NCBI GenBank assembly: GCA_022410635.1
Contig: JAJVDF010000876.1
Location: 127,090 to 191,089, forward strand
Source: Tretioscincus oriximinensis
Taxonomy: Eukaryota > Chordata > Lepidosauria > Squamata > Gymnophthalmidae
Direction: 5' to 3'
DNA: 64,000 bases
How positions within the stretch are numbered: position 1 is the first letter of the stretch; each line of letters begins with the position of its first letter. Made by a program: the position numbers and the translations under genes. The notes below the pieces were generated by a model. It did not search any database, was not told the origin of the DNA, and was given only the letters and a program-made list of their open reading frames with translations. Below, piece after piece: positions 1 to 10,924 of this stretch.

Positions 1-2
1 AT

Positions 3-161
3 TCTCTCTCAGACCTCAGGACTGCAGTTCTTGAACAAAGAAACTACAAAGGAAGATTTGAAAGAGAAGCAGCAGAACTTGAATATATTCACAAGTTCCA
101 GGCCATCAGCAAAGGACTTAACAGAGACAATGGTGTCCTGGCCAACTATACATTTTTATGA
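3..161 (+). pseudogene. Penelope-like protein, C-terminal tail
   Basis: A frame open from the window edge to a TGA at 159-161 reads LSDLRTAVLEQRNYKGRF, then ELEYIHKFQAISKGLNRDN, and ends in NYTFL. It aligns with the region just after the GIY-YIG core in the minus-strand copy near 48190-48320, where the equivalent stretch is split between two frames. The catalytic core and the reverse transcriptase are outside the window, so this is only the last ~50 residues. Within the visible part it has no frameshift. Confidence 0.65.
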
Positions 162-232
162 CACCTGTTAAGTATTTGATTGATTCTCTACCAGACATTG
201 CCCCTTGTTGCCCCAGGCATCTTTTCACATAA

Positions 233-328
233 GAGGATTAGTTCCTGCTATTTACCTGTCTTTTTAAGGAGATTAGTTCCTGCTATTTACCTGTTTTTTA
301 AGGAGATTAGTTCCTGCTATTTACCTGC
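233..328 (+). repeat. Three tandem copies of a ~34-bp unit
   Basis: GATTAGTTCCTGCTATTTAC followed by CTG and a T-rich spacer occurs three times head to tail (starts near 233, 268 and 302). The related Penelope-like copy near 48.1 kb has it once. It is a local expansion inside the element's 3' untranslated region. Confidence 0.9.
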
Positions 329-556
329 AATTTAACACCTTCCTACAGTTGCATATGCTTTGTCTTCTCCCATACACATTTCCCTATAAATACCTGACCC
401 TGACATTAGTCCCTGTCTACGAAAGCTTATGCCAACCACTTTTCTCAAGTTAGTCTCAAAGTGCTGCTAGCTCCTTTGCTGGACTTTGTGCTAATGGGTT
501 TACTTTCTTCCTTCTTTTCTTCAAAATGTGCTCTGTCATACTTGTTTCCTTCTAAG

Positions 557-763
557 TAAGCTGACCAGATGACCCCTTTTGGGGTGTTGTGTGTTGAAAG
601 CCCCTTTTTGGGGTGCCTCCCATTTTTTTCTGAGGGAAAAGAAATTAAACAATTTTTTTTGAAAAAAAATCTTTTTTTGAAAAACGTTTCCTCAGAAAAA
701 ACTGAAAGGCACCCCAAAACTGGGTTTTCAACCCCCCAAAAAAGGGGTCATCTGGTCAGCTTA
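557..763. mobile_element. Foldback hAT-style miniature transposon, family A copy 1
   Basis: A 207-bp element whose whole length is an imperfect inverted repeat. It begins TAAGCTGACCAGATGACCCC and ends with the complement, GGGGTCATCTGGTCAGCTTA. It is flanked by a perfect 8-bp direct repeat CTTCTAAG (549-556 and 764-771). Eight-base target duplications and TIRs starting TA/CA are typical of hAT transposons. No transposase is encoded. Open frames crossing it arise from runs of T/A and G/C and are not genes. Confidence 0.88.
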
Positions 764-777
764 CTTCTAAGGACCGA

Positions 778-862
778 TATATACTGCTCAAAACAATTAA
801 GAGAACACTTAGTGTTACACTGTTATGTTAACATGTTCCCTTAATTGTTTTGAGTAGTATAT
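778..862. mobile_element. Short Tc1/mariner-like inverted-repeat element
   Basis: About 30-bp terminal inverted repeats (TATACTGCTCAAAACAATTA on the left, its near-complement on the right) enclose about 25 bp. The termini read as TA followed by TACTGCTCAAAA, a pattern common at ends of Tc1/mariner-like miniature elements with TA target sites. The arms differ at only two or three positions. It sits 6 bp beyond the target duplication of the neighbouring foldback element. Confidence 0.55.
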
Positions 863-2149
863 TAACTTTCACAAAGTCAACACAATGTTAGAATGTTTGT
901 GATTTCCACATTAAGAGACCATACTGTCCAGTCCTTCTGGATGTGCACCATTTAATCTTGGAATATTTTGAGAGTGTAGATAAATATTGTTCATGGAAAA
1001 GGCCTGTAATTTAGCCATGTGTCTTTTTTAACTGTTGCTGAACATTCCCTAACACATTTTGCATATTTCAAATATCAAAGGAATGTCTGGGAATGGAGGA
1101 ATGCTTATGAAGATTTTATTTTCTTTATTAAACTTGAATCTTGCTGACTTCCATTTTGGTTTTATTCTAGATTTGAATAATGATAGATGTGGCATAGATT
1201 TAAGATTCTATCAATATAGCATTCATTATGGAATCCGTTAAACTGGTAATAATGATTATAGACTGCATCTGGAGAACTCATTTATTCTTGTCCATGTTAT
1301 CCTGCAGAACAAGATATTGCTTAATTATCTTCATGACTACATTAATGCTCAAGACATCATTTAATGCTCCATTCAATATTGTGTGAGGGTTGTCACACAT
1401 GGCATTCCCAATGTAGCAGCATTATAAATGGTGCATTCAACACTGTTTTGTATTTGGGAAAACCTACTTCTGACCATTGCTAAAACCTGCTATTTTCTAT
1501 GGCTAGTTTCAGGTGGCTGAATTCAATGTGTCATTTTTTTGGCAGGATCACATGTGTGCCCTAAACATATACCATGGAACTCACCCCTATCTTGAAGAAA
1601 GACATCTGTCATTTATAAACTGGGGGTCTTACCTTTTGAGGTCAAGGAACAAATCCCTAATAATATATATAACTAATATATAACTAATAATAGTTATATA
1701 AGCACACTATTAAAACTAATGAAAGCTCAACCATCAAAACAGTGTTCAGACTGAAAAGATGGGTAAAAAGACAAGTCTTCAATCACTACCTAAAAATCAG
1801 GATATCAGAAAGGAAACTAAAATGTTGCTTCAGTTTAACTGGCTCAGAACCATTTAATTTTAAATTCAGTACAACTTTAAAACATTATCAATTCTAAATC
1901 TTAGCTGAGCTGGATGATGATCAGCAGTCTTTTCTTTCACATTTCATGTAGGCATAGGAAGTATGGGCTTCTGCTATGCTAGTCCACAATGATGATGAGG
2001 TTATGGTTTCAATATGGGATTACTGGCTGGAAAAATCCGGTGTAATAGGCCAGAGTATATTCCCACCCAAACTACAGCTGGGATTAAAGTGACCTATGCC
2101 AGACTATACCCTGGGGACACAATGAAGGCATGTAGTAGAGGAATGTGTA
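863..2149. other. Unassigned AT-rich sequence
   Basis: No reading frame over about 75 codons, no terminal repeats and no recognisable element. Probably unique intergenic sequence or repeats too old to recognise by eye. Confidence 0.5.
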
Positions 2150-3774
2150 TAGCAGCAACAATAAGGATAAATAGTCAAGAACATGATAGACAAAATCAAC
2201 TGGCAGTAGAAATAGATTGCAAAATCGACATAAATTGATAAGAACACAAGAATGAAAACACCAACTTGATTTTAAAAAATGGAGAAGTACAGAATGGATG
2301 AGATTGAATATAGGCGGAAACAAATTACGTAAAAGGATTGTATAAAAAGTGAGGATGGAAAGGAATGAAGAATCTAGCGAGGTACCTCAAATATAAACAG
2401 GAAAATAGGACAATAAATAAAATTAAAGCTAGTCAAGGACAAATATAAGGGGAAGAAATAAAAAAGTATTTAAAACATTCTATGAAAAGCAATATAGGGA
2501 AAAATACAGAATTTGCAGTGAGCTTGTCATAAACAAAACAGTCAGTATAGAACAATCCAGACAACTAAATGAACCTATCAAAGTTGACGAAGCCATTAAG
2601 GCACTTAAATTAGGGAAAGCACTAGGGCCGGATGGTCTCAAGCTATGTCACCACTTGTCAGCTTTGTTAAATGAAGTATATATTCATGGGAAGGTTCCAG
2701 AGATATAGAAAGATGCAGAAGTAATAATATTCCCCCCAAAAGGGATGAGATCTACTGAGCCTATCATAGCAACCAATATGCTATGATAAAATGTTCATGC
2801 GAATACTAACTAAAATAATGGAAAAACTAATCCCGAGCATAATAAATGAAGATCAATATGGACAGAAATATAGGTGACCCAATTAGATTACTACTTAAAA
2901 CACTATACCATGCAGACAAATATTGGAAAAAATTACCAATGCTGAAATGAGATAACTTCAAGGCATTCAATTCTGTTAATCATAATTATTTATTTGAGCT
3001 ATGCCAAAATATAGATGGGACATAGATTTATAGATACTTTTAAAATATATATATAAAGACAACTATGTTGAAATCAGGATCAATAACGGGTTAACGAAAC
3101 CAATTAAAACAAAAAATGGCACAAGACAAGGCTTGACTATTCTTGCTATAGAACCNTTAGCAAATCAAATCAGATAAATTCAAGCATTTAACAGATATAT
3201 ATTGGAAGGAGAAGAAATTAAAATAAATAAATGATTTGATTATAATATCCAACTAACCTAGAGAAATGGTGGAGGAGGTTTTAAGAATAACTCATGAATT
3301 TTTCAAAAATTCAGCATACATTAATTATGTACCCAAGTCATAAATAATATATAAAAATGTAAATAGAAATGAACAAATACAACAGAATTATGGATTAAAG
3401 ATGGGGATTAAAAAATGAAATATTTTGGGGTAAACCTATGTAAAAATGTAAATGTAATAATGAAATTTAACTATATTCATTTTTGTAAAAAAATATTAAA
3501 CCAAATGCATGGATGTAAAGAAAAAAATTGGGGATATTAAATAGAATTAAGACAAGACATTAATTCTTCCGCAAATCTTATACATTATGCAAACCCTACT
3601 TGAGAAGCTATCTAAAGAGATTTTACAATACTGGGGCAAAAGAATTAGATTCTGGATAATTGGAGAAAATAAACCCAGAAATGCTAAACAACAGCTTTAT
3701 GGGAATGTAAAAGCATTTCAAATAAGAGACTAATTTCAATTAGAGTATTTACAAAGAAATGGACCAGAATGTAA
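2150..3774 (+). mobile_element. Decayed L1 LINE, reverse-transcriptase part
   Basis: The translation around 2480-2640 reads FYEKQYREKYRICSELV and then EAIKALKLGKALGPDGL, the L1 motif upstream of and including the start of the reverse transcriptase (consensus of the type A-I-x-x-L-K-x-G-K-A-P-G-P-D-G). Further on, traces such as TNLEKWWRRF continue with many stops and frame changes. It is an old copy, collinear with 4375-4672 and 5722-6665, which I read as the same element split by later insertions. L1 retrotransposes by target-primed reverse transcription; nothing here can be active. Confidence 0.7.
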
Positions 3775-4374
3775 CGTTCCTGTGCACTAGGAGATGTTAC
3801 CACACATCCCTTTAAGGGACTTGGGAGCCAGCTGTGATTGTGGGCTAGAGAGATCACAGGCTGGCTGGGGTTCTGCTATAAAGAGAGCAAATGAAAAGCA
3901 GAAAGTTTAGAAGTCTGCTGTGAAAATAACCACACAGACAAAAGGCCTCAGGTAGAAGCATGGCTTACTTCAAGAAAGGAAAGGAGGAAGTGAACCAAAG
4001 GCCAGGTTTTTTAAAACCTCCCTTTCAGGAGGAGTTACAGGCAGTAAGCTGGTACAAAAAATCTCCCAGGCTCCCTCTTGCTTCTGTAAACATCCTGTCC
4101 CCGGCCCAGCCCGTTCCTTTGTTCTGGGGTCCTTCAGGGTTCATTCCTGGCTGAAGTCTTCCCACCATGCGGCNGGCAGAACACCATCCACCATTAAACA
4201 GCTAATACTTTGCATATACACAGCTAGAAAGGAAGTCAAAGATTAGCCAAGTTACTATTGAAACAAAGGGGCTTAGATAGGGTTTTTACAAAGGTGTCAA
4301 AAGTGGTTAGACAAGAATGCAAAGTAGAAAGCAAACTGCAAAAGTTGAAATTACAGGCTGGAACTGTAACTTTT
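3775..4374 (+). mobile_element. Unidentified insert in L1, possibly LTR-derived
   Basis: L1 similarity stops at about 3774 and resumes near 4375-4490. The intervening ~600 bp is more GC-rich, starts TGTAACGTTCC and ends near GGAACTGTAAC, an imperfect inverted pair. It contains a TATA-like CTATAAAG near 3877. An LTR would fit, but I see no target duplication and no clear polyadenylation signal. A 64-codon frame (3960-4154) has no recognisable product. Confidence 0.3.
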
Positions 4375-4672
4375 AAGAAATAGTATATTAATTTCTCAAT
4401 ATTACAAATTATGGAATATTAATAATTTGAATAAAAATATTTACAGGTATAAAATGCAACACCAGAATAGAAAGAAAGGTAAATAAAATTGAAAAAAAAA
4501 TCAATGCTAAATATGAATATAAACAAACTGCTTATTGCTAATTGCTTAAATCCAACCAGAAGAACATTGAAAACATGGGAGGTATGGCAATTCAAATTAT
4601 TACCTAGAATGTCTAAACTAGTACATATAAGGCATCTAAATAAAGAAGGGGAAATACTTACAAATATAGATT
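4375..4672 (+). mobile_element. Decayed L1 LINE, middle part
   Basis: Translation at 4540-4670 includes TWEVWQFKLLPRMSKLVHIR, resembling the L1 region just past the reverse transcriptase. It ends at CAAATATAGATT (4661-4672), which recurs at 5722-5733 beyond the inserted minus-strand L1, so the element continues there. Confidence 0.6.
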
Positions 4673-5721
4673 AAATTTTTTATGATTTATTTAACATTTT
4701 CATTTTAACTTGTACATTCTTATATAAGAAATACTCTGTACAATAATTTTAAACATTCAAACAGTCAATTCTCAAAACATAATACAACAAACTACTACAG
4801 GCTTTCCTTCTCCACAATATCTCTATCCATATTTAGTAGTTTTCTCTACTTTGATCTGGTTGTCCTGTCAATTCTTAATCCCATCATCTTTTCTTTATTT
4901 CTATGATTAGATCAAATTCAATTTGCTGTAAAATCTAATTATGCCAATTCACAATATTCCATGCGTTGGAATCCTTCCATTTTGCTACTGTCACTGATAA
5001 TGCAGCCATTAATAATTGTTTTGCAATGTAAATATTTCCACTATTAGGTTACCATTTACTTCCAAAATTTGTAATATACATTCCTTCTTTGACCATAATT
5101 TCTCTATTTCCAACAATTTATTAATTTCTCTTATTATAATTTGCCAATAATCTTGCACTTTACCTGCATTGTGGGCTATAACCTTGTATGATATGTGCCA
5201 GTGTTGCCGGTTTTCTGTACCATTTAAATGTTAATTTTAGTTTCATTTCTTTTAAGTGATTACATTTTATTATTATTATGTGTTTCAATCAACATATCAC
5301 TCATCTCTTCTTCCCTTACATTCATCTCCTGCTGCCATCTTTGTGTCAGACTCCTAATTATTTCCTTCCACTCACTTTCTATCATTTTGCATATTCTACC
5401 TGCCAGGCCCTTTTTTTTACTCATGGTTGGTCTATCTTACTTTTTTGTTGGTTGCTCAATATTCTATTCCTTATATCTTATCTATTCAACCACACTCTTA
5501 TTGTCATAGCATTTTCTCCCAGTATCGTTTTCCATCTTTCCTGGAATCGTTTAATGTAATTATTTCTTTCAATGCCAATATCTCATGATTCTTGTTTGTC
5601 TCTTGCATTGATATTAATTTTCTTTTTTCATATTCAAGTTTTTTCTTCCATTTTTCCCATGAATTAATCATTCTCTTATGAATTCTGTTTTACCTTTCCA
5701 ATATTTTTTCTTTTTTTCCAG
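4673..5721 (-). mobile_element. 5'-truncated L1 inserted in another L1
   Basis: Read on the minus strand this begins inside the L1 C-terminal region (residues such as VQDYWQIIIREINKLLE near 5100-5150, typical of the part after the CCHC-type motif) and ends in an A-rich tail next to 4673. It is bounded by a 12-bp direct repeat CAAATATAGATT (4661-4672, 5722-5733), the expected target-site duplication. The orientation of the A-rich end agrees with insertion on the minus strand. The reading frame is broken by several stops. Confidence 0.75.
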
Positions 5722-6665
5722 CAAATATAGATTTAAACAAACAAGCTGATCACGGTATAAGATGTATCAAGGACTACAATCAAAATAATGGCAATATATG
5801 GCCTCGAGTGAGGTGGTCTTAAATTCTAGGTAATAATAAATGGTTCCAAATTCTAAAAGTAATACATATGATGAACCAAAGAAACTACAAACAATATATA
5901 GAATCTGATAATACACCTCTGAAGATTTTATTTGAAAATAAGATGAAGGATATTAAAGGAATGGCAACCCAAGTATATAGAATATTGAACCAAATGGAAT
6001 ATGACAATATAGAATGTATTACAATTCAATGGGCCATAGACTTGAATATAACAAACCAAACAATGAGAACTCTATGGGTAAAAAATAAAAAACAAAGAAT
6101 TACCACGATATTTGGCACACTTTATGCCCAATGTAACACCTAACTGCTGGCATGGATGTGGTGAGCAAGGTACATANATACACATGCTGTGGGAATGTAG
6201 ACAGGTTCAGGGAGTTTGGCAGTTCAAATGGCATTGGACTGAAAATATAGTAGGATACAGAATATTAACCGAAGAAGCATGTTTAATGCAAGATATAAGA
6301 TGTAACACTAATTCAGATAGTGGCAGTAATTGTGTTAAGGTGGAAAACTAAAAATCAATGGATATTGATAAACTGGCAACACTATCTGGTGGATTAGTTA
6401 ATGAACAGGGCAAAACAATATATGGATGGGAAATTGATCAAAACTGATTATATATATATTCAACAGAATAGAGAGGGCATGGAATTGTTCTTAAAGCATA
6501 AACATGTGTGTCCTTCTTCTGGGGTGGGGTGGGGAATGGGAGGGGGGAAGTGTTAAAAAATGCTTACAATATTTTGATTATGTTATATGATTTGAGAAAT
6601 GTATTGAATTACTTTGAAATTAATGTCTATATATATGTATATATGTAAAATGTATCATGTAAGCT
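5722..6665 (+). mobile_element. L1 LINE, C-terminal domain and 3' UTR
   Basis: Continuation of the plus-strand L1 after the inserted copy. It encodes NYKQYIESDNTPLKILF and IKGMATQVYRILNQMEYDN (5868-6143), then CWHGCGEQGT, an unresolved base, and IHMLWECRQVQGVW (6130-6220), the conserved L1 C-terminal C-x3-C...H-x4-C motif. A frame change lies near 6110-6140. After the stop come a G-rich stretch (6520-6550), a TATATA/ATATGT run and an A-rich end near 6665. Confidence 0.75.
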
Positions 6666-6669
6666 AAAA

Positions 6670-7256
6670 TAAAAAATGGGAAAAATACTTCCCATAAAGC
6701 AGCAGGGTTTTCCCTGACTGAGTCGAATTGAGGCTGTAGCCTCATCCTAGGCTCACGGCCGAAACAACGGACAGGGCCAGACAGATGGGGAGCTGCCCCG
6801 CATCCTTCTCCTACCCAGGCGCTCTCACCACAGGGGGGCTGGTTCCCGGCCAAATGTACCCAGGATGAAAAAAACCCAATCCCTCCTGGTCTAACCGCCC
6901 AGCCCCACAAATCAAGACAGCCCTCTGGCTGAAGACCAGCCTCTAGTGCAGGCCAAAACATTGCCTGCACCGGAGCTCACGTTAGCAAGGAACAGGTGAT
7001 GATCGTTGCTCCGGTGGCTGCGGGCAGCGGCTGGGTGAGCTCTTCTGGCTACGCACTGGGGTGTGCTGCCGCTAAAATGGCGGCCGCGGGTCTATGGGCA
7101 AGCGAGAGGAGCACGTCCTGTTCCTTTTGCATGTTGAAGCAGAAGAGGAAGCTGGAGGTCGGCGAGTTTTATACCCCTTGTCACCAGGAAAGTGCCTCCT
7201 TCCTCCTCAGCCAGCAACAGCCGACGCCCAAGGAGCTCCATGAGTCGGCTGATTTA
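6670..7256. other. GC- and CpG-rich block of unknown origin
   Basis: Composition rises sharply compared with both flanks. It contains CCGCTAAAATGGCGGCCGCG (near 7069-7088), a strong match to a YY1-type site, which in mammals is found in L1 5' UTRs and many promoters. Frames of 110-116 codons occur on both strands but show no known domain and look like chance in GC-rich DNA. A LINE or LTR promoter region is the likeliest origin; I cannot name the family. Confidence 0.4.
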
Positions 7257-7490
7257 TCACTTCATTGGTGTTCTCACCTTCTCTTTGTATCATATGCCCA
7301 TATATGCCCTGGGGGTAAACTGGCCTAGGACAGACTATACCCCTCCAGAAAATAAATTTACGGTTTGATCATTTCACTGGTGTGCCATAGCCCATCTATG
7401 CCAAGGGGAATAAACTGGCTTAGACAAGACAATACCCCTCCAGAAAACATAATAACTGTTTGGATCTATTATCACTTCACTGGTGTTCTC
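7257..7490 (+). repeat. ~105-bp tandem repeat, two and a fraction copies
   Basis: ATCACTTCATTGGTGTTCTC starts unit 1 (7257), ATCATTTCACTGGTGTGCCA starts unit 2 (about 7368) and ATCACTTCACTGGTGTTCTC starts a partial third (about 7470). Each full unit also shares ATACCCCTCCAGAAAA and a TAAACTGGC(C/T)TAG stretch. It directly follows the GC-rich block and may be part of the same promoter-like unit. Confidence 0.85.
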
Positions 7491-7512
7491 AGTAGGTGAG
7501 ATCAGTAGGTGA

Positions 7513-7780
7513 TAGTTTCAAGACAGGACTAGACAGCTTTATGGACACCAAGGGTATAAATGGGCACTAGGATGGATGTCTGGATGCTGCCTCCGGGATG
7601 GAGCAACAGGCAGGAGTCCTGAAATACCATTTGCAGGGAGTCATGAACATGTGCATATTTTGCTTTCCTCTGTTCAGACTGCCCAGGTGCATCTGGTGGG
7701 CCTCTGTGTGAGACAGAATGCTTGACTAGATGGGCTGTGGCCTGATCCCGTATGGTTCTTCTTATGTTCTTATGTTCTTA
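7513..7780 (+). mobile_element. CR1 LINE, 3' end
   Basis: Carries the end of CR1 ORF2 (SFKTGLDSF-type ending), then a 3' UTR seen in at least eight places in the window, with GGAGCAACAGGCAGGA, TGCCCAGGTGCATCTGGTGG and AGATGGGCTGTGGCCTGATC. It finishes in a short tandem tail TTCTTATGTTCTTATG, the 8-bp-type tail expected of CR1. Strongly 5' truncated, as is usual for CR1. Confidence 0.85.
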
Positions 7781-7855
7781 AATGGACAGTTCTCTGGATG
7801 GAAAGATGTGAGTAGTGGAAAAACCCAGGATTCAGTACTGGGACCTGTACTAGGA
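7781..7855 (+). mobile_element. CR1 reverse-transcriptase fragment
   Basis: Directly after the CR1 tail, the same AATGGACAGTTCTCTG segment occurs that opens the CR1 fragments at 13312 and 24250. Its translation, ending in DSVLGPVL, matches the CR1 motif before the catalytic FADD box. It is a short remnant of a second copy. Confidence 0.6.
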
Positions 7856-9825
7856 GGGAAAAGAAGGAAAGAAAGGAACTGATGAAAGATGAAAGGAAGA
7901 AAATTAAAGAAGGAAAAATAAAGAAGGAAAGAAGGGTGGAGGCAGGCATGGGAGCAGGGGGGAGGAGGGTTACTGTAATGCAATGAGCTAATTTCAATAG
8001 TGTTAAATAATTCAGTGTAGCCTTCATCTTTCGTTGTCATCCTCCATCCTTTCCTGTGAACTTTAAGACAATTCTTAATCACTATAGATTGTGCGGACTA
8101 CCCATAAGACACATACACCTTGGGATTCCCATTTCCTTCCACATATGTAGACTGTTTATCAGTAGGACCCAGAGTTTTTAAAAATTCATTAGCAACTTCA
8201 TCCCCTTTGAACACTTCTTTTTATTCTAATACAATCATATAAAGGAGTTTCCAATATTTTATGTCATGCATTTCATGTTGCACATGTCAAGTCCTTCCAC
8301 TCTTTTGCTAATGCAGCTTTTGCTGCATATAAAAGATAAAGGAACAATTATGCCTGATATTGGCTTTATGTTAGATCTTGTAAATTTTGCAAAATATAGT
8401 TTTGGTGACAATTAACTGCAGACATTCCTTTTAGGGATCTTATTAACTTTGAGATCAATAAATAATTATAATCTTTCTATCAAGAATCCCTAAGTATTTT
8501 TCTCAGAACCTGAGCATCAAAACATCTGTGACATCCAAATGAAATTTGTAATTAAATCCTTATCCTTCACTTGCTGTTGTGTAATGTTGATCTACAATTT
8601 CCAAAGTGGGTTTTTTTGGTGGGGGAGGAATGTTCATATTGCAGATTTACAAAGGTATTCTCAGGAAATTTAAAGAAATGTGCTTCTTTTATTCTTCTGT
8701 AAAGCCAATCGTTTATAGTAATGCAGGTTTCCAGCTCAGCATTTTCAGCCTCCAGGTTTTGTTGTTGTTATTTACGAAGGTATGTTTTATATTTTCCACA
8801 TTGTATTGGATTGTTCTTTTGGACTTCCTAGTCAAGCTACATTATTCTATTGTCAAAATTTATTCCTGTGCAACAAATCCAACTAGAGCATCATGGAAGG
8901 AGGAAGGGGAAATATACTAAAAATAGACAGGAACTAGAAACAGGCACAGGAACATTTTTACTTGGAAACATATTTATACAGGGTCACTTTTGTGCAGGGG
9001 CAGGGAATTAAAAAATCAATAAAAGGAAGAGAGCTACTGAAGAGAGGCAGGGATTGGATGTCCCAGCTGTTTACAATGCCAGAGAAGAGTTTTGAATGTG
9101 GTACGATACTACTATGTGGGTAGGTAGGTGTCTGGCCTCTCCTGGTGTAAAATTGAAATAGATTTCTTTTTAAAATGAGATGTAAGGATTGTGTTTATCT
9201 AAGATCAAAGATTCAGAAATTCTTTGTTATTAGCTACTTCTGGGCACATGCCCTTTATTTTTCAAGGATTAAACTATAACTATACTGAGTTATAGGCTGT
9301 GTGCACACAGCTATTTCCGACCTCGTTCGGAGCACAATCAGGGACTCTCAGGCATACGTGCTAAGCGCTTTTCAGTAGTCAACCCACAATAAGTACCATT
9401 TTTTCCTCTGTAGTCTACTAAACTTGCTTCTGCCACCTGCAATAAAATGTTTTTATTAGGATTTTATAATTCAATCCCAGTCTCTCAAAGCAGTATGAAA
9501 TGAAAAAAGGGGAAAAAACCATAAGACCCAATAAAATGATAAAATCATGAAACCATATCAAAAATGTTCACTAATGAGATATCTTAATTTTCAAAGTGAC
9601 CTGAGTGGCCATGTCTCTGAGTGAGATTGTTCAAGTGCTTAGGGTACCGAAAAAAGATCTTTAGCATCAATTCGATTGGTTTCATGCAAGACCACAACTA
9701 GGGTGGTGTAAGAAGTAGAAATACATAGGGGTGCCACATTGGCTGCTATTATAGGGACAATATGATAACACTGGGAACACCTACCCACCTACCAAGTGCG
9801 ACTTTAAACAACCCTTCTCTGTGCT
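7856..9825. other. Unassigned sequence with a purine-rich stretch
   Basis: 7855-7975 is nearly pure A/G on the plus strand (GAAAGAAGGAAA-like). The rest is AT-rich without recognisable elements. A 104-codon frame at 8606-8920 is hydrophobic and T-rich in codon content; I regard it as chance. 8100-8560 could be a very old LINE but I could not place it. Confidence 0.45.
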
Positions 9826-10535
9826 GTGCAGCATGTTGGTTCTGATGTATCAATGGCTGATATGGTGCGTGGGGCCACCATCAACCCAGGGGTGTGTGAG
9901 AGTTTACTGAATTACTTTGTATTGAGGGAGAGGTACCAGGTTGCTTTGCAATGGAATGCCACAGGCCTTGTTCTAGTGCCGATTTCATGGAGTGGTTGGA
10001 GTAATGAAATCACTTGAATAGTGCGAGGCTCCTTTAAATTTTCTAAGCCTAAGAGCTGAGTCTTGGGGGTGGAGCTTGGAATATAAAAAAGGGAGATGCA
10101 AGTGAGAGAGGGGAGAGTTGATTGATAGAGATGGTTGTTAGTTGTTGAATTGCTAAGAGCTTGATGTGAGAGGTTGGTTGAGCGTGTGGCCAAACAATTG
10201 AAATAACACTGGTTCTCTGTTAGGAGTGTGAAACTAAATAAAGAAAGCTCTGTAACCAAAGAGGGATACAGAACTGCTGGGGTGGTAGGGAGAAAAAAGG
10301 GAGAGTTGGGGGAGACTTTAAATGTAGGCAAGCAGAGAGGGAATCTGTTGCCAAAGACGTAAAGTGCCAGTACCTTTTGCCCTAACCCAGTGTAGTTAAT
10401 TTGTATTGTTGGTTTTCTTTGAGTTTGAGCGTTACCTGTTACTTTGCTTTAATAAAGCTGTTTTTGTGTTTTAAAACAAAGAAGTCTTTATTATTTGGTG
10501 TAACAGTAAAGGGGCTCATTATGGCTTCATTTTCA
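9826..10535 (+). mobile_element. LTR-like block
   Basis: Shows the order expected of an LTR: a TATA-like AATATAAAAAAGGG (near 10080) and an AATAAAG signal (near 10451), followed about 40 bp later by a GT-rich stretch and TGGTGTAACA (about 10496-10505). No exact ends or target duplication were found, and no PBS, PPT or internal gene adjoins it. A promoter-bearing remnant of another kind is possible. Confidence 0.35.
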
Positions 10536-10794
10536 CTCCATAATTTTGGTTTCTTCCTGAGGGGAGTGGTGACATTCTACCTAAAGAATTAAACCCTATT
10601 TACAGAACTAATTCATTATCCCTATCTTACCTATCCCATCTACACACATATAAATATATAAAATCCAAGTGCCTTGTTCATCATAAAATACCATCTACCA
10701 TTAATAATAAGCGGGGACTGTGTTACAAAAACCATACTGAATAAATAAATATATAAAAGAATATACAGTCTTAGCCCCTGCTCAGTTTCGTTAC
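10536..10794. other. Unassigned AT-rich spacer
   Basis: Nothing recognisable between the LTR-like block and the CR1 fragment. Confidence 0.4.
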
Positions 10795-10922
10795 AGTAGG
10801 AATATGCCTGAGCAGCAGCACAGATGAAAAGGACCTGGGTGCATTGGTAGATCACAGCCTAAACATAAGTCAGCAGTGTGAAGCACCTGCAACAAAGGCA
10901 AACAAAATCCTGCATTTGACTC
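10795..10922 (+). mobile_element. CR1 fragment, second subfamily
   Basis: Plus-strand translation resembles the CR1 region between the FADD box and the C-terminal domain. Its nucleotide sequence (GAAAAGGACCTGGGTGCATT and ATCACAGCCTAAACATAAGT) matches the reverse complement of the CR1 copies near 33.5 and 43.8 kb. Only about 130 bp is left, cut on the right by the chromovirus. Confidence 0.7.
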
Positions 10923-10924
10923 TC

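Larger units (their letters stand above)
1..490 (+). mobile_element. Penelope-like element, 3' end
   Basis: The copy carries the tail of the Penelope-like protein (3-161), an untranslated region holding a triplicated 34-bp unit, and a terminal segment (about 346-487). That terminal segment matches, in the same 3'-end position, the arm seen at 48452-48607. The same layout (GIY-YIG tail, UTR, arm) occurs on the minus strand at 47885-48640, which is how this truncated copy was recognised. The left part lies outside the window. Penelope-like elements encode a reverse transcriptase and usually a C-terminal GIY-YIG endonuclease and carry terminal pseudo-LTRs; that is family knowledge, and only the tail is seen here. 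Confidence 0.72.

Noticed and set aside
233..328. CRISPR-like array
   Set aside because: Three direct repeats without unique spacers, inside a retroelement UTR of a vertebrate.
6620..7328. Opposed 116- and 110-codon frames in GC-rich block
   Set aside because: Frames on both strands of CpG-rich DNA; Trp/Gly/Cys-rich content without motifs.
8606..8920. 104-codon hydrophobic frame
   Set aside because: T-rich codons generate Phe/Leu/Ile; no homologous copy in the window and no signal-like start.
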